A DNA stretch of 64,000 nt from Congeria kusceri. Its lineage: Eukaryota; Mollusca; Bivalvia; Myida; Dreissenidae. The first letter of the stretch is position 1, and each line of letters opens with the position of its first letter. The notes beneath the pieces are model-generated. The model saw only the letters and a list, made by a program, of their open reading frames with translations, was not told the DNA's origin and ran no database searches. The translations under genes and the position numbers were made by a program. The stretch lies in NCBI GenBank assembly GCA_027627225.1, contig CM051027.1, positions 88,210,451-88,274,450 of the forward strand, in the 5' to 3' direction. Shown one piece after another: positions 22,925-35,100 of the stretch.

Positions 22925-25917
22925 GACCTCTGTCGGACACACCTCCTTTAAATAAAGGGCGACCACTCGTACATCGGGACGTCAGTTGTGCTCATACTAT
23001 AAATAGATGGTAACGTGACAGTAAAGACCGGTGTGTACACAACGCAGTTGTGCTTGGATTTGGTCGAGAGCGTATGTAGTACATTATATAGTACATTATA
23101 TATTTTTATTTTCTCCTCTAAATATTATATGTCTAAGTATCAGATAAAATGGATGCATCATTTATTCCTTTAAATACATAAATATGACAGAAGATTGATA
23201 ATTATAACAAATGTATTATCGATATTGCTTGTAATATCATGTGAAATGTGCTGCACGTTGCGAAGCTTACGCAACTACACCGAATCGGGGTCAAAGTTCT
23301 ATGCACGAATACTAACTCTGCATGGTCTGACTCGGCCCACTTACGAATTCGGCCTGGTCCTACTCGGCCTAGTTTTATTTAATGTGTGTTAAATAGTTAG
23401 AATATCGGTAAGTTTGTGGTAAAAAAATAGTAAAATGAAAGAAAATACAAGATACAATAAACTTAAACGTCGGCTTGTATATAACAGTAAGACATTAGCT
23501 ATAAAGCTATTTCCCGACACAGCAATAACACTGACAATTATTCATTAATAACAAAATCAAAAAAACATAAGCACCATAGCAGTAAACATTAACAGACAGT
23601 ATATATTAAATTTATTCAGTTGTTTATGGTACTGATATCACTCATTCTCATTTTGTGGGCCGAAAAGCATAACATAAATATGAAATTTATGACTTCTCAT
23701 TTCCATACAAATTTATGTTTAATATGAAAATGGAACTTATCTGTGTTGAGTTTTAAGTGATGGCCATATTGTGAAAGCTTTATTTTTTGCAGTAGTACGC
23801 TGTCAACATATGCATGAGTTTTACTTATGTATTTTACGTGACAGTATTACCAGCCTAATGACAGATACAGATTATTATAAAAACAAACATAAGAGATGCA
23901 CTTTTTTGTCTTTATTAAATTATCAACACAGCAATTTCTATTATTTAACTTATTGAAAACACTTAACTGATAACATTGTCGAACATTGGACACTTAAAAT
24001 GGAAAATTGGGCTGAAGAAACAGTAATTTCTTGCATTATTGTCCTTTTTTTTCATATATTATCACACCTAAAATAAAGCGTAAATACAGAGTCAAATATT
24101 ATAGTAGTGCACACAAAACCTTTGTAAACCCTAAAGCAGAAATAATAGAATTCTACTGTTATAAGACCATTTTACAGGATTTTTTTTATAACATGTGCTT
24201 TTGTTATGTGAAATTTATTAAACAAGTAACACATTGTACAAGTACGTACTTCAGCAGAACATGGGTTAATCTATCGTAGATGTAGGGAAAATAACTTGCA
24301 AATATAAAAATTTGTAGAAAAATAAAGATTATAATTGACATAGAACCATTAAAATGCTAAATCCATACCAATAGTCACGTAAAATTCAATGAACTCAACT
24401 GTTACATTTAACGGACGTCACGTGTGGTAAAACTATCGCAAACTCTTTTGAAATGACATCCTTGTTTTCTGAATAACTAGATTTACCAATATAAATGTGA
24501 TAGATGATGGATAATTGTAGAGTATTTGATATTTTAAGTTCATATTTGTCACGTAAAATTCAACTAACTTTTTCAAGATTTCAGCTGGTTTAGCCCTGTC
24601 TTTGTAAATAAACGTTTGTATTATTGGACCAAAAAACTTATTTAAACATAATATTAGTGAAATTAAAACAAACAAAAACAATAAGTTCACCATTTTATGT
24701 TTGAATTTTACGTGACATTTTATGAATTTTACGAATTTTACGTTACATTTTAATCTATGCTCTATATGTGCACCAGACCCTGATAATCAACCATGCGTCA
24801 TAACAGCACTTATCTTTAATTATTTCTTAGCATAATTGAAATAAAACACATTCTTTCCATCAAGTTATCACGATATATTTGACAAAAGAAAAACAAGGGG
24901 AGTTCAAAAAAGTAACCTATCACAATAGATCATGTGTCATTGATTTCAACTAAATGGCCCTAGAAAAACATTCAATGACGTCATAAATATCATGGCATAA
25001 ACCGAAAATACCGAACAAATTATTTGTCGCTGTCTGCACCGCGGTAAGCGCACGTTTCATAAAATTGTCATGTAAGTATTCAGTCACGTAAACTTCAAGT
25101 TTACCTTTCCAATAACCAAAATCTGTAATATTTTTGATAACTCGTCACTCTAGTTGTCATAATGTAAAGTTCTCAGTAAGAGATTACATATAACACTGTC
25201 AATTTCATAGAGAAAAGTCTGGCAAGAGACAAACAGTCGTCACGTAAAGCTTCACAGAAAAAATTCCCCCGTATGAGCTTTGACCATTAATGGCTTAAAT
25301 CTTGATTTTGTATGATTAAGTTGATGAAAACTTTGTTGTTTCATAAGAAGTTGTGTAAAGTCTTATCAATTGAAATGTTAAACCATGATTTTTTTCAAAA
25401 CAATTTTATGATAGCACAGCAAATAAGTTAGTGTCACGTAAACTTCAAGCATCTTGTGACACGAATAAAATATTAATTTTTTTAATGATATAATTCTGCA
25501 GTATTTTTTTTCTGTCTTAAAACCTCATTGTACAAACAATAGCCAATCAAGTATTAAACCAAACTTATTGAACTCGGTCAAAATGCAGAATAAATTACCC
25601 ATTAAAAAGATGGCATTATGTTTATGACAGTGGATTTTATAGGGGGGTATGTTGATAAAGGACATGTTTTATTAATTCAAAAGAGTTTTGGTAAATCTGT
25701 TTTGGTTTCATTTAAAACAAATACATTGTGCTTATAAAACAAGGTGCCTGCATAACTCATATATATGGACATACACATTTTGTGATAGTTATTGTACCTG
25801 TGATATGTATTTGACCGAAAAAATGAGAATTAGTGATATAACAAATAATAAATAATTAAATTCAGTCGCAATACAAAATCACAAAAAGATGATCGAGTGT
25901 CATATATATAATAGCAC
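22925..25917. other. Intergenic: no gene seen; recurrent TCACGTAAA motif
   Basis: AT-rich and without a convincing ORF or exon. TCACGTAAA, often followed by CTTCAA or TTCAA, occurs in both orientations at about 23843, 24375, 24549, 24706, 25083, 25240 and 25434. It may be an old repeat family or a cluster of regulatory sites. Confidence 0.6.
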
Positions 25918-27352
25918 CAGCGTTTTTCCTCTATATAAAGTCGGTACCGGAAAACGGTACCATTCCCAATCGGATTTTCTTACTATTTTTCCCAAATTGA
26001 AGTTAATAAATTCCCAAATGTAATGAAAAAATCCAAAAAGACCCTGAAAAGATTGACGATGTTCCTGTATTTTACTTGTCTTTTACCGAACCTAAACCTC
26101 CACGCACATCTGCAGGGCCTTCCCCAGGCCGTTTTAGCTCCCCGATGCCCGGGCGTTTAATATTAACTTGAACATATCCAGGGCGCCTAAAATTAGTGTT
26201 GAGCTTATAAACATCGCCCGGGGCACGTGTATTTTATCAATTACTTAGCTGTGTTGACTGCAGCAGACCGACAATGCCTGCTGTGAAAGCTAATCTCTTA
26301 CGTCACAATGGCCGTTGTTCGCTCTAGAAACATGTACACCACTCTATAAAGTCAGTGAATGATCAAAGCGAGTGTCACTTTGCCGAAAATGTTAACAATT
26401 AACAGTTATTCCTAAGCAGCAATCAATCACCGTGAAGCACCGACCTGTAGGCGGAGTTTCAACAAGCAGTAAAATCGATATGAGCCAATAGAAACGCTCA
26501 GTTTATCGGCGCAGTTGGCATGTATCCACACACAAGTAACCTTATATGAGCGTCAAGCGTATTATTGACCTAAAAAGTAAATGAGCTTTCATATTTTATA
26601 ATATGCACACTTATTAAATTAATAAGTTTCATTGCTTTAAAAAATAAACTGTGAAAATTCAATCTCAAATATGCTAATATGAAATCGTAATCGGAAAAGC
26701 CTATCCAGTGTTACTGCTCAGTGTTGTAGTTTCGTAAACACAAGCGGTCTTGTTTATGTACATGTATGCCATGTAACACCCGTGTTTTCTGCAAAAGAGC
26801 GCGAAATGTCTGCTGACAATCACGACGTCACGTTCCACACATGGAAAGCGTGCGTGTACCGACCATGTGCTTTCTTAATACAGGTTTTTAACACTTGATG
26901 CGCGTAGGCACAACAAACACGTGGAAATTCTCCCGCCGTTTTGCAAGAACAAAGCATGTATAATATTCATGTATTCTAATCATGATTCTTAGAATGACGC
27001 TTTTGCTTTTAAAAGACTAGAGGTATACCGTTTAAACTGTGATGTTTCGTTATTTCATTTCGTTTAAACGTTTACAAACAATTGAAAAATTGTTAGCCTT
27101 AATTTTAAGAGCTAAAACGCACCCCATAACGTCATATGACACATGTCGCCAAAAAAAAATTTTACGTAGGCACCGGGGCGCCTGAGAAAAATCCTGGGTT
27201 ACTGCTAACAGCTAGGAGAAGTAACTTACTGTTTTTACATCTTGACATGTTTTAATGAAAGTGATAAATTTCCCAATTTGGCTGAAACGACGCTAATTTG
27301 CCCAATTTGACCGGTACGGGTACCATTCCCAAAGTGGTGAGGAAAAACGCTG
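25918..27352. mobile_element. TIR element with CAGCGTTTTTCCTC ends
   Basis: Inverted ends CAGCGTTTTTCCTC and GAGGAAAAACGCTG are flanked by a direct 5-bp duplication AGCAC (25913-25917, 27353-27357). Subterminal ACCGGTACC-type motifs are at both ends. CAG...CTG ends suggest a hAT-like group, but no transposase is present. The core at about 26700-26960 resembles the other TIR elements in the window. Confidence 0.75.
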
Positions 27353-27530
27353 AGCACTGAGCCACAAAAATGCATTTCATACAAATTCATGAAACAAAAA
27401 ATAAGAGTACAGTGGGAAAACAAGATGTAAAGATAGTTACATAGTTAAAAAACTCGAAAAAAAAAACAAAAAAACAACAATTGTACAAATGCTATATATA
27501 TTTATCAAAATGCAATAGCTGTGAACATAA

Positions 27531-28313
27531 TTACGTACACATTATACATTTACACTTTGGGCCGCTCCAGGTTTGGTCCAACCTCACAAACTCATTATAG
27601 TTCTCAACTTGCCTAAATTCGTTAGGTAAGTTGTTCCAGACCTGCGCAGCCTCAAAGCGAAATGACCTTTTTCCATACATGGTTGTTTTAACAACTGGAA
27701 TTTCAATTTGATTAGTATATCTAAATGAATAATGAGTATTTTTTACATTAACAAGATCATGTAGATATGGAGGTGTTAATTTGTAAAGACATTTAAAAGT
27801 TTCAATTGCCATTGTCCTAAGTTGATTTTTGTGTAATGTTGGCATGTTTACTTTGTTTAAAAGATGCATTTAACTTGAGTTGAAATCATTAAAAATTATT
27901 TTAAGTATTCTGTGATGTATTGTTTCCATTTTTTCTATATTTGTTGTACTACAGAAATGCCAAACAAGAGGACAATAGTTGAAATTTGATTTGATGAATG
28001 ATTTGTATGTTAGAAGTTTACATTCTGTGTTAAGGAATTTACTTAACCTTAACAATACATTTATTTGGTTGGCTGCTTTTTTACACATTTGTGTTATTTG
28101 TTTATTAAAATTCAACTGAAAATCTATGTCCATACGTAAGAGTTTAACAGAATCTTCACAGATGATATGTTCATTTTTAACTGTGAAATGGTTTAACATA
28201 TTATTAGTAATTTTACCAATAGATATAGCTTGAAATTTACTTGGATTTGCTTGCATTTGATTATCAGTAAACCAGTTAATTAATATTTCACTATCTTTTT
28301 CTAAAGGTAATTT
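27531..28313 (-). mobile_element. 5'-truncated non-LTR retrotransposon, RT C-terminal part
   Basis: Minus-strand frames encode INWFTDNQMQANPSKFQAI, YKSFIKSNFNYCPLVWHF and IHHRILKIIF, then LRTMAIETFKCLYKLTPPYL and RYTNQIEIPVVKTTMYGK. This is the typical end of a CR1/L2-like ORF2. A frame break near 27870 splits it. Truncation at the 5' side is as expected for LINE copies. Confidence 0.85.
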
Positions 28314-29999
28314 ATTAGAAGGATATAGCAGATCATTATATGTTTATTAACATCAAATGATATGTGTATAAACATTTTAATTTGGAATCTAAGTATACAT
28401 TTAAATTTTTTCCAACATAAAAGTGATCTTATACATATACATAGTCTTTATATACAAACACCACCAAAAAGTACACTTATACATATTTAAACAGTATATA
28501 CAGTTGACTTGTTCAACATATACATATATATGTAACAGCAATAAAATATGAAGTACACAAACTTCACGCCACATAAATATAGACATATATACAAGATTTA
28601 AGTCATGCAGTATGCAAGGTCTTTTCTTTCCTGGAGCAGACCGTGTGTAACTGATTATGATAATCACATTAATGTAGTTAGTAATAAAGTCTTTCTTATC
28701 GACAGAAAAATATAATATTATATGTTTCGATGAAATTTGTGGACAAAAAAATGGTGTGACGAGAAAATCAGCATAGTCTGATGACTATTTCATAAAGTGA
28801 TTCAATGGCACGTTTAGTTTCAGGAAAGTTACTGTTCGTTCGAATCAGTGCTCTATAAATGTTTTTGTTTTAATACCTGCAAAATTCCTCCTTATTCCCG
28901 ATTTGCTGTAGTTTTTATATGTAAGCTATATTTTTTGCCATGAAATTTGACAGATTGAGAGTAAAATTTCAACAGCGTAATAAGTGATAACAATAGTCTC
29001 TTTATATCCTTGGCATTGCCTGTGAAGGAGTCCGGTATTGTACATGGACATACATGTGCATGTATACCGGTAAACATCAGGTGCATGTTTTATTGTTTAA
29101 TAAAAAAGTACTGGTAATCCAAGACATGTAGGACCTGATTATGGGTACCTTATCGGCCCATCACCCCCAGTTTTAGGTGGAAGTCTATAAGAGGAATGGA
29201 TTGTTTAATGAAGTGAACTGAGCTGGGCACATCTAACCACCCAGCGGCCATTATGTTGCTGAAGGAATGTTTGTTAGATCGTGTGTAGTAAGTTGTATGG
29301 GAATGATCACATTTCAGCACAGTGACATATAGCGTTCATTTTAATGTGAGGACAAGGTTATTGAACTTGAAGTTTGAATACTCAATGTGGTAGTCATATT
29401 TTCATGCTGTATTAGCAGACAATTTGGCTCCCATAAAGTAATGAATATCAACAGACTACAAGTTATTTCCAAATGCATTCAAGGTTTTCAGTTAATTTTA
29501 ATACACATAATGATAATTACAAATGAGCTGTTTGTGCTGTTGCCTTATCCATGCTGTTTGCTTTATGCATGAGAAACATTCTGTACCTGCAATTCATATC
29601 GATGAATGCTAGTGTTTTGCACTGCTCATGTGGTCTGCATCACACCTTTAATACATAAACATTTGGTAGACATTTTGTAATGACAAGTCTTCCTTTATCA
29701 ACCATGTTTAGTAAAATTATTTTGTTGTAAGTTCTGAACAGCATTTTGATAATATACAAGGTTAGTCCTAGAAAAACATATGTAAATACAGAAAGCTTTT
29801 TCTCTCAGGCCTATTTTATTATCCTAGACAGTCTTTATTAATAAATTATTGATGGTACATGTATTTTACTATGAGCTCACAATATTTGTTGAAAAAGAAC
29901 ACACATTAGCTAACAGAGTAAGTGTAGTCACTAAGTAATAATTGTCATCATCGGCGTTGGCTTTTTATTCAGTTTTTTGTAAATCCTTAACACTGTTTA

Positions 30000-30230
30000 C
30001 GAAGCATAACTTTGTCCAGCATTGATGGTTTTTCAAATAACTTGGCAGAAGTAATAAGCATGATGATACGGAGTGTCGCACACAAGAACCAGGTGTCTAG
30101 GTCCAACGTCAAGGTCACAATTAAAGGTCAAAGATCAAATATAGGAAATCAATCCTTACCACTATGTCCGGAGCATATCTTTGTCCAGCATGGAGGGATT
30201 TTCAAACTTTACTTAGAAAGCATTGAAACA
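30000..30230 (+). repeat. Family-D repeat fragment with AGGTCA motifs
   Basis: About 1.4 copies of the unit seen at 58390-59830: a CCAGCATGGATGGATTTTC-like block, then GTCAAGGTCACAATT and an AGGTCAAAGATCA motif. Confidence 0.7.
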
Positions 30231-30553
30231 ACAGCTTTCAAGCTGCTACGTCACAAATTGGGAAAATGACAAATAAGAAAAAAAAAATGTTTCAAATTAG
30301 GTAAATATATATATATATAATTAAAGTTGACTGAAATAACATTGTTGACACATTAACAAAAGTTCCAAACAACCTGGTTTAATCATTACAATGCATTATT
30401 TCAACCAGATTTCAAAAGAGTCACAAGATGTTTTTAACTATTACAAATTTAATACCATGTGGTCCTAACAGCCAGTCCAAATTTGACTTCTGGAGTCCCG
30501 TTGTTTACAAAACATATGTCCAAAGTTACTAGTATCACACAGTGCAAAAGATT

Positions 30554-30620
30554 TTTGCGGCGTGGTTAGAGCATCCCCCTGTCATGCCGAGGACCGGGGT
30601 TCAATCCACTGCAAGTACTC
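30554..30620 (+). repeat. tRNA-like SINE head or tRNA pseudogene
   Basis: It carries an A-box-like GGCGTGGTTAGAGC and a B-box GGTTCAATCC about 30 bp apart, as in tRNA-derived SINEs. A proper cloverleaf with an acceptor stem is not obvious. Confidence 0.45.
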
Positions 30621-31832
30621 AGAATTTTTCATTTAAGTGGTGTCAAAAGTAAACTTTGTTTGCATGACTTATTTTCCAATATATTTCAGTACTACAGAAA
30701 TCTTACCAAAGAACGTTAATTAATAAAATCATTTAAAATATATAATCAGTCGTGGTAGTTAGCTATTGAACTCACATCTGGCATCTTCATAAATGTCCCA
30801 AAATTCCAATAATACAATATCCGTATAGCCCTAGTCTATTTTTAGAATGGCTTTCCCAAAAGAGTCATTTAGTCTCTATTATTTGTAATGTTTTTATACT
30901 ATTAAATAATGTTTCATTGACTGCATTTGATGAGTATCAAATTTTTTACATTACAAACAACTTAATTAGCCTCAGTTATATGTGTCTAATCATCTGTGAA
31001 TTAGCAGCTTACAGACTTTGTATACTTATTACTGTTTGTTTAAGAAGAGAGCTATTATCACGATCTTAGGATGTTAATCAGATGAGAGGTAGGCTTCACA
31101 GGCAGTGATCTTGTTAATAATATCATTTTTAAATGAAAGCAAAGTTATAATAATATTTTTTAGAGATATGAAATCACTTGAACTGTGCTGATTGAAATTT
31201 TCAAAAAAACTTCGCTCGGCGAAAAATAAAAAAAACTCATGCAAACATGTTGTGAAGAATGTTATAACTCAAGTTGCCAATGTATTTATAGATTGTTAAT
31301 ATATGTATAATGTATTCAAAAGCACATGTTTGGATGCAAACCATTGAACATATAAAACATCAATTAACAAATGCATGAACATCCTTAAATAAAATGTATT
31401 AGGTTTGTAAAGATATGCAGGTAGTGCAATTCTTTTTATTATAAATGTGATTCTGTTAGTTTTGAATAACATTTTAATTTTTTGTTGGCAGATTTATTTA
31501 ATGTGAAAATTAATGTTGATAATGGTTTTCAGTGGTTTTATAATTAATCAATGCAGAAATAGTAATTGCGAACTTGAGTGTGCATTAATTTTTACATGTG
31601 AACTATAACCAGCTTTCAGCAATAGTACAATAACGTAATTGGTTAATTACCATAAGTACCACGAAATGTGGTGTCCAGAGGAAATGACTTGTAACAACTA
31701 ACACAATTATATAAGGAGATTTAGAAGTAATTTCAGAGTGTTTGCAATGCAAATAGCTCTGACTGTCACACTTCGGTGAGACTGACTGGTGTGCATATAA
31801 TTGCAGAAAGTAGGAGCAGGGGGAATTCTGAG

Positions 31833-32133
31833 ATGTTGCTGAAATGTGTTCTGCTGTTGCTGCTGGTAGTGCCAGCAGCATCGGGAGGGAATGGACGATA
31901 CTGGAGAGCAATGAACTATGTGTCCAACCTGGCAAAGAATGAACTGAAGAAGGAAATGTCCTTTGCTGCCCTTGAAATGCTCAACAAGAACTTCAGACCA
32001 TATTTAGAGAAGATGGTCGTACAAAGTTTAACGAACTTTGCAGAAAGTTTGCCAGTCTCTCGGTTGTGTTTGCAACATCTGAATGCAACATTATATGCTG
32101 CAGCTGTGTATCAGGAGCAGTGGGCACTGACAA
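31833..32133 (+). CDS. NRF-like exon 1 (start, signal peptide)
   Basis: An in-frame ATG at 31776 also exists, but an acceptor-like TAATTGCAG at 31798-31806 suggests a 5' UTR intron, and only the ATG at 31833 starts directly with a signal peptide, so it is preferred. The exon ends QEQWALT plus one base at ACAA|GTAGGT. Confidence 0.85.
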
Positions 32134-35100
32134 GTAGGTATAAGTATGCACTCTTGGGCAGATTTCAATTAACAATAATTAATGTCTTTATTTGTGGAGG
32201 TTTTCCTTGTAAATACGTGGATTTTTTTTATCTAACTAAAAATGAAATGGATTCTAAAATAATTTCTCAACATGCAAGTGAATATCTTGCTTATTATTGT
32301 TAGGCTCATCTTTTGAAGAAAAAAACCATACTGCTAGTTTAAAACTAAATTTTAAACTAGCAGTATGGGTTCCCAGAATGCATATGGTAAGAACAATTGA
32401 AGCAAGTACATCAAGATCCCGGCTATGGCCACAAAATGCTGAGCAGTCTGACTTGTATTTTTATTAGGGATGTCAACGAATAATCGAATATTCGATTAAT
32501 TGAATACCTAACCTAATATTCGAATAAAATATAGTTATTCGAATATCAAAATTAAAATAAAACATATCTTAAGAAATGAACCAATATATATCTGCCACAG
32601 TGATCATTTGTTTTGACAGTTTGCTATTTTGACACACCATTTAACACCTTGTGTGCTAGACTGTGCAACTTGTGAAAACAGATTATAATAAACGGAGGGC
32701 AGATTTACACCTATGATGTGGACCCGTGTGTCGTCTGCAGATCTACTATGTTTTTAAAGGGAGCATGTTAAAGAAATGGGACTTTAAGTGTGCATTATGA
32801 TTAAAATGTCGGAAATAGCAATAAAGATATTAAACAATGTTTTACTAATGTATATATAGATCTAATGTGAAAAGCGTTTACACATTTTGATTTTTTGTTA
32901 TACATTTAGTTAGCATTCAAACTTTACAAAGCGAAATAGTGTAGTTTTAAGGGCACTGCCTACTGTCACTCGTTGTTAAGATTCCTTAAGTATGAGTTTG
33001 ATACCCTCGTAATTGTTGGCATTTTTTCAGACATTTTTGTTGCAAGTTTTTTTATTTAAAAAACTCATTAATGTCTGTATTATTTATACATACTTTTTAT
33101 ATATCTGTTTAAGTATTTATTCTCAATCAGATGATCAGGATTATGGTGATGATCATTGATGATAATGGTCGCACAAGAAGCTTATAACAAAATCATAAAA
33201 TGGGCAAATATTTGAATATTATCTGAATACTGACTTCGAATATTCGAATACCGTTTTAGTATTCGTTGCCATCCCTAATTTTTATATATAATGAATACCT
33301 TCAGATTTTTACAAATGTGATTAACAAAGTGCCTATGATTGGTAACAGTGTACATCATATAGATAAAGATTTTTTACAATCACAATTTTGGCATACTCAG
33401 TCATAAAAAAATAGAAACACCACAGTTAATCAGTAACTGTTGTCATTTTGTGTACTTTGTCAGTCAGATCATTGCATTATGCGATACCTTAGTTTCCTCT
33501 TATATCTTAGAATATCGCTGTTTCCTAAAAGTAATTTAACTTTGTTGAATTGAAATTCTGATGTCTTGAAACCTATGTGACCCACCTAATTTCTTTTCTT
33601 TAGTGCTGGATGCTACTGGAAAGCTTCCAAATGGAGTTTTTAACGGAAACATCCTGTGGATGGGAGACTATGAGGAGTGTGTCAACGTGACGGCCACGCT
33701 GTATGAGGGCCCCAACAGGACGCACCCCACCAACCCCTTCAATGGACAGTACTGCACTACGGGCATTCCTACTGGACCTCCAATATTTGTACCAGAAGAT
33801 GTAGGGTTAAGAACAGTTTTGTATTTGTTTGTGTTTTGCTCTACTGATTGAAGACCCTGGCAGTTCATCAGTAGTGTTCGCGTTCATAAACTTTATTTAT
33901 GAACGGGTTTTCCCACGATGCGCCTCTTATGTATCAGGTGAGTTTTGTTATTCTTAAGTTATATACCCTATGTACAGCCACATTAAGCAGTCAAATAATA
34001 AATGAGGCGCGTCGTGGGAAAACCGGACTTAATGCATGTGCGTAAAGTGTCATCCCGGATTAGCCTGTGCAGTCCGCAGAGGCTAATCCGGGACGGCACT
34101 TTCCGCCTAAAGTGGATTTATGGTAAGAAGACACTTCATTGAAACAGAAAATACTATAAAAGCCGAAAGGTGCCGTCCCGGATTAGCCTGTGCGGACTGC
34201 ATTATACATGTTCATACAGTAAATCAGCATGTTCACTGCCTGTAGGGGATTAAAAAAAATGTTCTGTTATTAAAACTTGACATTGTTTTTTACCTACTAC
34301 CCCTCTAAGTAAAGTTAGTTACATTAAGCGTGTCTGACTGGACGCCATTTTATAAAAAGAAACCAGTCAGTGGTGTCATCCTGACCGGAAATAAGTGTTT
34401 ATAATTAGACCGATATATACTGCGTCATGCCAAAAGTGAGTGAACTTTTCAAATAACGTCGCGTTTGCTAAGTAAAAAAGGCGTTTTAAATCAGATCGTA
34501 TATAAACTGAACAAATTGTTACTGCCTTGTAACCTTTAATTACAACTGGTCAAAGGGAAACTAATGCGATTGACCTAGTTTTCAGCGGAAACTGTTGTCT
34601 GTTTACATTAGAAACGTTTCCGCTTTCGAAATGGGTAAACACCGAAAACATATGTCAGATGAGGAAAAAGGACTCATTGTATCAATGATTGAAGATGGAT
34701 ATAGGGCTTCAAAGATATGTAAGGTGCTGGGGAAGAGTAAATCTACCATCTCTATGTTTTTGAAGCAATATTGGGCTCGGACATTTTTGCTGATTTCAAC
34801 AGTGCTGGGATTGCTGAATGTTCAACCAGAACTGTTCAGAGAAATTTGCACAGGGTCGGTTATAAACGACGGTCAGTAAGGAAGAAGGTGAATATTACAT
34901 CTGTCAACAAGATGTAGGACTAAATTAACATGGAAAGGGGAATCTGACTGGAGAAAGGTGATATTTAGTGATGAAATGATAATACATTCGAAACCTGATG
35001 GTCAGTTGAAAGTTTGGAGAAAGGCCAGTGAAAAGTGGAGACCTGAGTGTTTGGGCTATGTATCAGGCAACCAGGGTAAGAACTTGAAGATTATGGTCTG

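Larger units (their letters stand above)
28314..31775. other. Intergenic: small repeats only
   Basis: I see no gene. It holds a family-D tandem-repeat fragment (30000-30230), a short AT microsatellite (30309-30320) and a tRNA-like SINE head (30554-30620). The NRF-like gene promoter should lie near its right end, but no clear core element was found. Confidence 0.6.

Noticed and set aside
23195..24693. Small frames (60-86 residues) in intergenic DNA
   Set aside because: They have no recognisable motif, are of the length expected by chance in AT-rich DNA, and have no plausible splice context.
30554..30620. Functional tRNA gene
   Set aside because: A-box and B-box are present, but I cannot pair an acceptor stem; a SINE head is more likely.
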